In this document: piece after piece, positions 7,799-13,086 of the stretch
How the letters are laid out: each line of letters starts with the position of its first letter
Numbering within the stretch: position 1 is the first letter of the stretch
Assembly (NCBI GenBank): GCA_051657745.1
Contig: JBOFLG010000255.1
Location: 1 to 13,086, forward strand
Direction: 5' to 3'
DNA length: 13,086 nt
From: JBOFLG01 sp051657745
Lineage (GTDB): Bacteria > Actinomycetota > Actinomycetes > Actinomycetales > Dermatophilaceae
The notes under the pieces: model-generated
Database searches by the model: none
Told to the model about the DNA's origin: nothing
Seen by the model: only the letters and a program-made list of their open reading frames with translations
Position numbers and translations under genes: made by a program

Positions 7799-7804
7799 TA
7801 CCGT
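7799..7804 (+). promoter_or_regulatory. Predicted -10 box of the GNAT gene (leaderless)
   Basis: TACCGT stands 7 nt before ATG 7812, the same geometry as at the doxX-like, gpgS and purM starts. If the true start is instead ATG 7848 the box would give a leader of about 36 nt. Confidence 0.35.
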
Positions 7805-7811
7805 TCCCCGG

Positions 7812-8330
7812 ATGACGACCAGCACCGGCACCGGCCAGGACACACGGATGAACATCTCCATCCGCCCCGCCCGCCCCACCGATCGCGACATCGTGCTGCG
7901 GCTGGCGGTCGACAACCAGATGTTCGCCCCCGACGAACTCGACGATCTGGGGTCAGTTTTCGACGACACCAGCAGCACCGACGAGCACCATTGGGCGGTG
8001 GCCGAGGCCGAAGGCGGTGTCGTGGGTGCCGCCTACTGGGCGCCTGAGCCGTTCGCCGACCGCCTGTGGAACCTCTTCTTCATCGCGACGGCTCCCGACC
8101 GTCACGGGTCCGGTGTCGGCTCCATGCTCACCGAGCATCTCGAGTCCGCGCTTCGGGCTCTCGGACCGGAGCGCGCCCGGGTGTTGCTGGTCGATACCTC
8201 GAGCACCGAGCAGTACGTCGGAGCGCGCCGCTTCTACCTCGGCCGTGGCTTTGTGGAGGAGGCGCGTATCCGTGAGTTCTACGGCGAGGGCGACGACAAG
8301 GTGACCTTCTGGAAGCGCATCGACACCTGA
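7812..8330 (+). CDS. GNAT family N-acetyltransferase
   Basis: This 172-aa cytoplasmic enzyme is predicted to move an acetyl group from acetyl-CoA to an amine; the substrate cannot be told. The fold starts at ISIRPARPTDRDIV. It continues through HHWAVAEAEGGVVGAAYW, and the acetyl-CoA loop is IATAPDRHGSGVGSML, matching R/Q-x-x-G-x-G/A. VLLVDTSSTEQYVGARRFYLGRGF and VTFWKRI complete a typical single-domain GNAT. ATG 7812 is chosen for its TACCGT box 7 nt upstream. ATG 7848, with CAGGA 7 nt before it, starts right at the conserved domain and is a serious alternative. The gene is divergent from the doxX-like gene (135-nt gap) and convergent with fgd. Confidence 0.9.
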   Translation: MTTSTGTGQDTRMNISIRPARPTDRDIVLRLAVDNQMFAPDELDDLGSVFDDTSSTDEHHWAVAEAEGGVVGAAYWAPEPFADRLWNLFFIATAPDRHGSGVGSMLTEHLESALRALGPERARVLLVDTSSTEQYVGARRFYLGRGFVEEARIREFYGEGDDKVTFWKRIDT

Positions 8331-8416
8331 CAGTGATGATGTCGGTGAGCCCGCAGTGGTGGTCCTGACTCTCCACCTGATCAGTGACGGAGCCGGGTCG
8401 ACCCGCGGGCCGCGTG

Positions 8417-9469
8417 TCACTGGGCCAGTGGTTGCTGCGGCACGGGCTCGAGTTCGCGCACCGCGGGCAGCACCTGCTCGGCGAAGGTCCGCAGGAACCG
8501 CTCCTGGTCATGGCCTGGGCCGTGCAACACCAGGTGGTTGAAGCCGAGGTCGGTGTACATGCGCAGCCCCTCGACGACGTCCTCGGCACTCGACGCGACG
8601 ACCCAGCGCTTCGCCACCTGCTCGATCGGCAACTCGTCGGCGGCCCGCTCCATCTCGGCCGGGCTATGGATGCTGTGCTTCTGCTCGGCGGTGAGCGAGA
8701 GCGGCGCCCAGAACCGGGTGTTCGTCAGCGCCCGCTCCGGGTCGGGGTCCCAACTCACCTTTACCTCGATCATCCGGTCGATGTCGGATGCCGCTCGCCC
8801 GGCTTTGGTCAGCCCCTCGGCGACGGCGGGAACCAGCTGCTCGGCGTAGAGCTCGCGGCCCTTGCCGGAGGTACAGATGAAGCCGTCCGCGACCCGGCCG
8901 GCATAGCGCGCCACCATCGGCCCGCCGGCCGCGACGTAGAGAGGCACCGGCTGGTCGGGCCGGTCGTAGATCGCGGCATCGTGGGTGCGGTACCACTCGC
9001 CCTCGAAGGTGACCCGGTCTTCGGTCCACAGCTCGCGGATCAGTTGCACCGCCTCGCGTAGCCTTCCGAACCGCTCCTTGAACTCGGGCCACTCGCCGTC
9101 GACCACTGACCCAACGGCGACCTCATTGAGCGCTTCGCCCGTGCCGACGCCGAGGAACACCCGGCCGGGGGCCAGGCACGCGAGCGTCGCGAAGGTCTGC
9201 GCGAGCACCGGCGGGTTGTAGCGGAACGTGGGGGTGAGTACCGAGGTGCCGAGCAGCACCCGCTCGGTGCGAGCGGCTACCCACCCCAGCCAGGCCAGCG
9301 CATTCGGCGCGTGTCCACCCTGAAGCCGCCACGGCTGGAAGTGGTCCGAGATCGTGACCGAGTCCAGGCCGACCTCCTCGGCGAGCACCGCGTACCGCGC
9401 GAGCTCGCCCGGGGCGAACTGTTCCGCCGATGCTTTAAACCCGACCCTCAGCCCACGCTCCGTCGCCAT
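8417..9469 (-). CDS. fgd: F420-dependent glucose-6-phosphate dehydrogenase
   Basis: This enzyme oxidises glucose-6-phosphate to 6-phosphogluconolactone while reducing coenzyme F420, so it is the main source of F420H2 for F420-dependent reductases. The 350-aa protein has the bacterial luciferase-like TIM-barrel fold and closely follows Mycobacterium tuberculosis Fgd1 as I remember it. FKASAEQFAP carries E16, SDHFQPW carries D42, H43 and W47, GTSVLTPTFRYNP follows, and GVGTGEALNEV carries E112 and N115. FICTSGKG, NTRFWAPLSLTAEQKHSI, LPIEQVAKRWVVAS and NHLVLHGPGHDQ complete the match. ATG 9469 is chosen over GTG 9487 because AGGA stands 7 nt before it and it fits the family N-terminus. A perfect 21-bp hairpin lies 34 nt upstream. 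The gene implies that the host makes F420. Confidence 0.96.
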   Translation of the reverse strand: MATERGLRVGFKASAEQFAPGELARYAVLAEEVGLDSVTISDHFQPWRLQGGHAPNALAWLGWVAARTERVLLGTSVLTPTFRYNPPVLAQTFATLACLAPGRVFLGVGTGEALNEVAVGSVVDGEWPEFKERFGRLREAVQLIRELWTEDRVTFEGEWYRTHDAAIYDRPDQPVPLYVAAGGPMVARYAGRVADGFICTSGKGRELYAEQLVPAVAEGLTKAGRAASDIDRMIEVKVSWDPDPERALTNTRFWAPLSLTAEQKHSIHSPAEMERAADELPIEQVAKRWVVASSAEDVVEGLRMYTDLGFNHLVLHGPGHDQERFLRTFAEQVLPAVRELEPVPQQPLAQ

Positions 9470-9503
9470 CCGCCCATCCTGCTCCACACCGAGCCGGGCC
9501 CTG

Positions 9504-9555
9504 GCGAACGTGGGTGATTCCCGTTGTCCAGCCGACGGGAATCACCCACGTTCGC
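9504..9555. repeat. Perfect 21-bp inverted repeat in the fgd / Leu-Val dehydrogenase divergent region
   Basis: Bases 9504-9524 are the exact reverse complement of 9535-9555, with a 10-nt loop. The architecture matches the hairpin at 1-55 (22-bp arms, 11-nt loop), but the sequences are unrelated. It sits in a 146-nt region between two divergent starts, so it cannot be an ordinary terminator at the end of either visible gene. It would lie in the fgd 5' leader if the fgd promoter is at 9556-9600, or could be a protein-binding palindrome or a miniature mobile element. Confidence 0.9.
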
Positions 9556-9603
9556 GTCGGGAGCTCCGAGACCTCACACCATCCGGCCGTTACTCTCGGG
9601 CGC

Positions 9604-9609
9604 TAGTCT
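9604..9609 (+). promoter_or_regulatory. Predicted -10 box of the Leu/Val dehydrogenase gene (leaderless)
   Basis: TAGTCT stands 6 nt before GTG 9616, and no Shine-Dalgarno sequence is present, so transcription probably starts at or beside the start codon. A convincing -35 hexamer is not seen. Confidence 0.45.
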
Positions 9610-9615
9610 CGGCCG

Positions 9616-10719
9616 GTGACCCTCGACCTCGTCGACCTCGCCGGGCACGAACAGGTGGTGTTCTGCCACGACCCGGACACCGAACTCCGGGCCGTGATCG
9701 CCATCCACAACACCGCGCTGGGCCCGGCCCTCGGTGGCACCCGCTTCCATCCCTACCCGTCGCTCGACGACGCACTTGCCGACGTGCTCCGCCTGTCCCG
9801 GGCGATGACCAGCAAGAATGCGGTCGCCGGGCTCGACCATGGCGGCGGCAAGGCGGTCATCGTCGGAGATCCGCTACGGGACAAGACCCCCGAGTTGCTG
9901 CGCGCCTACGGCCGGTTCGTGGAGTCGCTCGGCGGCCGTTACGTCACCGCGTGCGATGTCGGCACCTATGTCTCAGACATGGACGTGGTCGGCGAGCAGA
10001 CCCGCTGGGCCACCGGTCGCTCGACCGAGCGCGGGGGCGCTGGGGACTCCTCTCTTCTTACCGCGCTCGGCGTGTTCGAGGGGATGCGGGCCGCGGCCCA
10101 GCATCGCTGGGGCCAGCCCACGCTCGCCGGCCGCCGAGTGGCCATTGCCGGGGTCGGCAAGGTAGGTCGCCGATTGGCCGGGCACCTGCTCGCCGACGGC
10201 GCCGAGGTGGTGGTCACCGACGTGCGGCCGGATGCCGTGCACTCGCTTCGCGTGGAGCACCCGGCGGTGCAGTCGGTGGAGGACCTGGCGGCGCTACTGC
10301 GCGAACCTGCGGACGTGTTCAGCCCGAACGCACTCGGCGGTGCTCTCGACGCGGCCACGGTGGAGTCGCTCAGCGCCGAGGTGGTCTGCGGCGGGGCCAA
10401 TAATCAACTGGCCGACCCGGGACCGGCCGGCACCGCGGCGCAGTTGCATTCCCGCGGGATCACCTACTGCCCCGACTTCCTGGTGAATGCGGGTGGGGTC
10501 ATCCAGGTGAGTGACGAACTGCACGGCTTCGACCTGGAGCGGGCTCGATCGCGGACGGCTGCCATCTTTGGCACCACTCTCGAGGTGTTTCGCCAGGCCG
10601 ATGCGGCCGGGGTCTCACCGGCGGCCGCGGCCGACCAGATCGCCGCGGAGCGGGTGGCGTCTGGCAACCGACGGCCGTGGCACCCGGATCGCCGGGACGA
10701 GCCCATCCCGGCCCGCTGA
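9616..10719 (+). CDS. Leucine/valine dehydrogenase (Glu/Leu/Phe/Val dehydrogenase family)
   Basis: This NAD-dependent oxidative deaminase converts a branched-chain amino acid to its 2-oxo acid and ammonium, the first step of catabolism and a supply of fatty-acid primers. The 367-aa protein has the dimerisation/substrate domain with GGTRFHPYPS, the catalytic lysines in MTSKNAVAGLDHGGGKAVI (K67, K79) and the catalytic Asp in CDVGT (D114). The Rossmann domain has AIAGVGKVGRRLAGHLLADG, then PNALGG, GGANNQLAD and FLVNAGGVIQVSDE. The last reads VIQ where many relatives have VIN. Length and motifs fit Streptomyces Vdh and Bacillus leucine dehydrogenase; leucine and valine preference cannot be separated by eye. 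GTG 9616 is supported by the TAGTCT box. It is followed by the DUF3073 gene, an order I recall in Streptomyces. Confidence 0.93.
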   Translation: MTLDLVDLAGHEQVVFCHDPDTELRAVIAIHNTALGPALGGTRFHPYPSLDDALADVLRLSRAMTSKNAVAGLDHGGGKAVIVGDPLRDKTPELLRAYGRFVESLGGRYVTACDVGTYVSDMDVVGEQTRWATGRSTERGGAGDSSLLTALGVFEGMRAAAQHRWGQPTLAGRRVAIAGVGKVGRRLAGHLLADGAEVVVTDVRPDAVHSLRVEHPAVQSVEDLAALLREPADVFSPNALGGALDAATVESLSAEVVCGGANNQLADPGPAGTAAQLHSRGITYCPDFLVNAGGVIQVSDELHGFDLERARSRTAAIFGTTLEVFRQADAAGVSPAAAADQIAAERVASGNRRPWHPDRRDEPIPAR

Positions 10720-10880
10720 GTCCGGGTGGGGGCGTCATCCGGAGGGTCATCCCTGATGTACCGTTAGCCCCACGACACGTACACCATTCCCGGGACTGCT
10801 CCGCGACGTGGGATGACCTCGAATACCGGGGCCGTCCCTGTTGTGTTGTCTCCCCGGCAGACTCACGAGGGGGTCACGCC

Positions 10881-11072
10881 ATGGGGCGCGGCCGAGCCAA
10901 GGCCAAGCAAACGAAGGTCGCTCGCGAGCTGAAGTACTACAGCCCGGACACCGATCTCTCAGCGCTTGAGCGAGAACTCCACGGAGCGGCCCAGCCGCGT
11001 GGCGACAATGACGCCCGCGACCGGGACGACGGCGAGGATGACGAGGACAGGTGGGCGCCACGACGCGGTTGA
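10881..11072 (+). CDS. DUF3073 family protein
   Basis: This 63-aa protein has no known function. It starts with the family signature MGRGRAKAKQTKVARELKYY, very basic, then SPDTDLSALERELHG, and ends in an acidic, probably disordered tail (RDRDDGEDDEDRW). The charge split, with a Lys/Arg-rich head and an Asp/Glu-rich tail, is typical of the family. ATG 10881 is chosen because GAGGGGG at 10867-10873 is an excellent ribosome binding site and the family signature starts here; the open frame extending upstream to 10677 is not needed. A 160-nt spacer separates it from the dehydrogenase gene, with a possible TACCGT -10 box at 10759-10764. It converges with purM, as in other actinobacteria from memory. 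Confidence 0.9.
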   Translation: MGRGRAKAKQTKVARELKYYSPDTDLSALERELHGAAQPRGDNDARDRDDGEDDEDRWAPRRG

Positions 11073-11143
11073 ACGGAGACCCGGTCGTCGGCTCCGGCCG
11101 CGAGCAGGCACGTACAGCAGTCGGCTCTCCTTCGTCCCCCATG

Positions 11144-11177
11144 TCTGATGTCTTCCCGACTCTGATGTCTCCCCGAC
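11144..11177 (+). repeat. 17-bp tandem direct repeat downstream of the DUF3073 gene
   Basis: Units 11144-11160 and 11161-11177 (TCTGATGTCTTCCCGAC and TCTGATGTCTCCCCGAC) differ at one base and abut. The 11-mer CCCGACTCTGA at 11156-11166 is the exact reverse complement of 11251-11261 in the loop of the hairpin near purM. Nothing in the 197-nt spacer looks coding. Confidence 0.85.
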
Positions 11178-11213
11178 GTTTTTCGGGTGCTGAAGTACGA
11201 CCAGCGCCTCGCG

Positions 11214-11256
11214 CCCGGGCCTGACCCGCAGAGCCACCCGGGCCTGACCGTCAGAG
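11214..11256 (+). repeat. 20-bp direct repeat, 23-nt period, in the DUF3073-purM spacer
   Basis: Bases 11214-11233 and 11237-11256 share CCCGGGCCTGACC, two differing bases, then CAGAG in register. The second copy runs into the hairpin next to the purM stop. Confidence 0.8.
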
Positions 11257-11268
11257 TCGGGCGGTCAG
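11244..11268 (-). terminator. Candidate terminator of purM
   Basis: CTGACCG (11244-11250) and CGGTCAG (11262-11268) form a 7-bp perfect GC-rich stem with an 11-nt loop, starting 1 nt after the purM stop. No T-run follows, as is common in high-GC actinobacteria. It could also serve the convergent DUF3073 transcript. Confidence 0.4.
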
Positions 11269-11269
11269 T

Positions 11270-12400
11270 TCATCCGCGAGGGTGATCGCCGACCAGTTGC
11301 ACCGATCCGCCATCGACGCCTTTCGCGCCACGCACCACTTCCACCCCGTCGATGAGCGGGGCAACGTCGGCCTCGTACACCTCGCCCATCGCCCAGGTGC
11401 GGATGCCGCGTGCCTCAAGAAACGCAGCCGCAGCGTCGGCACTGTGGGCTGGCAGCACGGCGGCGAACCCGACCCCGAGATTCAGAGTGCGCTCGAGGTC
11501 GGCGCGGGGCACGGCACCGAGGTGGCCGACGAGGCCGAACACGGGAGGCGGCGTCCACGTCATCCGGTCAAGCCGGGCGTGCGCAGATGACGGGAGCACC
11601 CGGGCGAGGTTGGCCGCCAGCCCGCCGCCAGTGACGTGAGTGAGGGCGTGCACCTCCACCCCGTCGGTGCGGATGAGGTCGAGCAGGTCGGCGGCGTAGA
11701 CCCGAGTGGGCTCCAGCAACTCGTCGCCGAGGGTGCGGCCAAGTTCGTCGACATGCCGGTCGAGTGCCCATCCGGCATGCTCGATGACCCGGCGCACGAG
11801 CGAGTAGCCGTTGGAGTGCAGGCCGCTGCTCTCGAGCGCGAGCACGACATCGCCCGGCTCGACCCGGTGCGGACCGAGGATGTCGGCGTGCTCGACGACA
11901 CCCGTGGCGGCCCCGGCGATGTCGTACTCATCCGGGTCGAGCAGGCCGGGATGCTCGGCGGTCTCGCCGCCGACGAGGGCCACCCGGGCCTGTTCGCAGG
12001 CGCGTGCGACGCCCGAGACGATGGCCGCGATGCGCTCCGGAACGACTCTGCCACAAGCGATGTAGTCGGTCATGAACAGCGGCTCGGCACCGCACACGAC
12101 GATGTCATCGACGACCATGCCGACAAGGTCGAACCCGATGGTGTCGTGCCGGTCGAGGGCCTGGGCGATCGCGACCTTGGTGCCCACGCCGTCGGTGCTG
12201 GTGGCGAGTACGGGGTGGGCCATCCGGGCGATGGCACGAGCATCGAACATTCCGGCAAAGCCGCCGAGGCCGCCGAGCACTTCAGGCCGGGTGGCGCGGC
12301 GCACGGCATCCTTCATCAACTCCACGGCCTTGTCGCCCGCCTCGACGTCGACGCCGGCGTCGGCGTAGGTAATAGCGTTCGACCGACTTGAGTCACTCAC
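11270..12400 (-). CDS. purM: Phosphoribosylformylglycinamidine cyclo-ligase (AIR synthetase)
   Basis: This is the fifth step of de novo purine synthesis: ATP-dependent ring closure of FGAM to 5-aminoimidazole ribotide in the cytoplasm. The 376-aa protein has all the family marks: ITYADAGVDVEAGDKAVELM near the N-terminus, LATSTDGVGTKVAIA, VDDIVVCGAEPLFMTDY, the ATP-site VALVGGETAEHPGLL, SSGLHSNGYSLVRRV and THVTGGGLAANLARVLP. The C-terminal domain ends near LIDGVEVVRG. Length is slightly above the usual 345-365 aa. GTG 12400 is supported by TAGGCT 7 nt upstream. purF often precedes purM in actinobacteria. Here a broken PIN gene and an IS5 end lie in that place, so purF is further away or elsewhere. 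Confidence 0.97.
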   Translation of the reverse strand: MSDSSRSNAITYADAGVDVEAGDKAVELMKDAVRRATRPEVLGGLGGFAGMFDARAIARMAHPVLATSTDGVGTKVAIAQALDRHDTIGFDLVGMVVDDIVVCGAEPLFMTDYIACGRVVPERIAAIVSGVARACEQARVALVGGETAEHPGLLDPDEYDIAGAATGVVEHADILGPHRVEPGDVVLALESSGLHSNGYSLVRRVIEHAGWALDRHVDELGRTLGDELLEPTRVYAADLLDLIRTDGVEVHALTHVTGGGLAANLARVLPSSAHARLDRMTWTPPPVFGLVGHLGAVPRADLERTLNLGVGFAAVLPAHSADAAAAFLEARGIRTWAMGEVYEADVAPLIDGVEVVRGAKGVDGGSVQLVGDHPRG

Positions 12401-12407
12401 AGTGGGC

Positions 12408-12413
12408 AGCCTA
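12408..12413 (-). promoter_or_regulatory. Predicted -10 box of purM (leaderless)
   Basis: TAGGCT on the minus strand stands 7 nt before GTG 12400, with no ribosome binding site. It suggests that purM has its own promoter and does not depend on the disrupted region to its right. Confidence 0.45.
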
Positions 12414-12460
12414 ACGGCGCCGCGCGGAGGTGAGCGGCCACCACCGCCGGGCCGCGCTCG

Positions 12461-12826
12461 TCATCCGACAACCACTGTCCGGGCACCGGCCGCCTCGTAG
12501 GTGGCGCGCGCCCGAGCGTCCCTGGTGGCAAGCAGGGCGCCGTGCTCGACAGCGGCGAGCGCCACGAGCGCGTCGTAGACCGCACCACCAGCGATGTCGA
12601 GCTCGCCGAAGATCGCTGGTAAACGCCCGGTCGTTCGCGTGCTGAGCGTCAGGAGGGTGGTGAATCGAGCCGAGATCAACAGCGCCGCATCTGCGGGGGT
12701 GAACCGGGCGTCGCCAGGGAGCCTGGTGAGAACCGAGTAAGTCTCCACTGCGGCGTGCCCGCTGAGCGCGACTTCGCGGCCGCCCCACCATCGGTCGACG
12801 ACCCGGTGGACCTGATGACTTTCTAG
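12461..12826 (-). pseudogene. PIN-domain (VapC-like) ribonuclease gene, N-terminus removed by an IS element
   Basis: The frame encodes the middle and C-terminal part of a PIN ribonuclease, the toxin class of VapBC modules: LESHQVHRVVDRWWGGRE, then SGHAAVETYSVLTRLPGDARFTP with the conserved Glu, GGAVYDALVALAA with the third acid, and LLATRDARARATYEAAGAR with the fourth. The usual first strand, hydrophobic-DTS/A-hydrophobic with the first catalytic Asp, is absent. Upstream of Leu-Glu-Ser the frame becomes Pro/Arg-rich and lies in the IS end, reaching an unlikely start at 12874. About 15 residues are missing, so the product should be inactive. No antitoxin gene is visible; it would be beyond the IS. 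The remnant lies 60 nt from purM. Confidence 0.75.
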
Positions 12827-13086
12827 AGCGTGTCTCCCAATGGTGGGTGGTTCGGGCGGCGATGATCTGGGCATGGTGCGTCAGGGGCAGGTTTCGGATG
12901 AGTTCTGGGCGGTTGTCGAGCCGTTGCTGCCGTCCTCGCGAGGGCGCCGGGGTCGTCCGTGGTCGGATCACCGGTTGATGCTGGAAGGGATCTGCTGGCG
13001 GTACCGCACGGGGTCGCCGTGGCGGGACGTGCCCGAGGTGTTCGGGCCGTGGCAGACGGTGTGGAAGCGGCATTTCCGCTGGTCGA
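12827..13086 (+). mobile_element. Left end of an IS5-family insertion sequence (runs off the window)
   Basis: The element begins where the PIN frame stops making sense. At 12823-12826 stands CTAG, matching the YTAR target that I recall for the IS5 group, followed by AGCGTGTCTCCCAATGG as the likely terminal repeat. The transposase start follows 46 nt inside. The right end, the second terminal repeat and the second CTAG copy are outside the window, so the exact boundary is inferred. Confidence 0.7.
12873..13086 (+). CDS. IS5-family transposase, N-terminal part (truncated by window edge)
   Basis: The frame from ATG 12873 stays open to the last base (71 codons) and shows the N-terminal domain of IS5-type DDE transposases (DUF4096 type). 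VSDEFWAVVEPLLPS, then GRRGRPWSDHRLMLEGICW, then RYRTGSPWRDVPEVFGPW with QTVWKRHFRW is the classic pattern. The catalytic DDE residues would lie beyond the edge. It would bind the terminal repeats and move the element. Whether it is intact, or split into two frames as in many IS5 elements, cannot be seen. Confidence 0.9.
   Translation, partial: MVRQGQVSDEFWAVVEPLLPSSRGRRGRPWSDHRLMLEGICWRYRTGSPWRDVPEVFGPWQTVWKRHFRWS

Noticed and set aside
9354..10403. Long + strand open frame (349 codons) over the start of the Leu/Val dehydrogenase
   Set aside because: Arg/Pro-rich out-of-frame shadow; the other frame has the complete dehydrogenase.
11636..12391. 251-codon + strand frame opposite purM
   Set aside because: Val/Glu/Asp/Gly-rich antisense shadow of purM with no family features.
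1..13086. tRNA, rRNA, riboswitch or CRISPR array
   Set aside because: No cloverleaf, rRNA segment, known riboswitch core or regularly spaced repeats was recognised in the spacers.

Overview
This is high-GC actinobacterial DNA (Actinomycetota, most likely Micrococcales). The signs are strong G/C preference at third codon positions, frequent GTG starts, a DnaE2-type mutasome polymerase, an F420-dependent glucose-6-phosphate dehydrogenase, GpgS beside FolP2, and the order Leu/Val dehydrogenase - DUF3073 - convergent purM, which I recall from Streptomyces. The genus cannot be fixed from the window.

Layout. 1-63 is a perfect 22-bp inverted repeat with a third copy of part of one arm. 108-3893 (+) is dnaE2, the translesion polymerase, enlarged by three low-complexity insertions. 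4110-6965 (-) is a compact operon read right to left: gpgS (glucosyl-3-phosphoglycerate synthase), folP2 (dihydropteroate-synthase homologue, start overlapping the gpgS stop as ATGA), then a LigB-like class III dioxygenase-family protein containing a 9-bp tandem repeat. 7167-7676 (-) is a DoxX-type membrane protein, divergent from a GNAT acetyltransferase at 7812-8330 (+). 8417-9469 (-) is fgd. It is divergent from a Leu/Val dehydrogenase at 9616-10719 (+), and a second perfect 21-bp inverted repeat lies between them. 10881-11072 (+) is a DUF3073 protein, convergent across a repeat-rich spacer with purM at 11270-12400 (-). The right edge holds a PIN-domain (VapC-like) gene that has lost its N-terminus to the left end of an IS5-family element, whose transposase runs off the window.

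How the genes relate. Most of the content is core metabolism: purine synthesis (purM), branched-chain amino acid catabolism (Leu/Val dehydrogenase), F420 reduction (fgd), and glucosylglycerate-type polysaccharide precursor synthesis (gpgS). Mutagenic repair (dnaE2) is the other main function. The accessory parts are the IS5 element and the broken PIN gene.

I did not find a clearly new multi-gene system. The most unusual signals are the two long perfect hairpins placed upstream of dnaE2 and fgd, a recurrent TAnnnT box 6-7 nt before five start codons (predicted leaderless transcripts, which also revises two starts), repeat expansions inside dnaE2 and the LigB-like gene, and the IS-truncated PIN gene beside purM.
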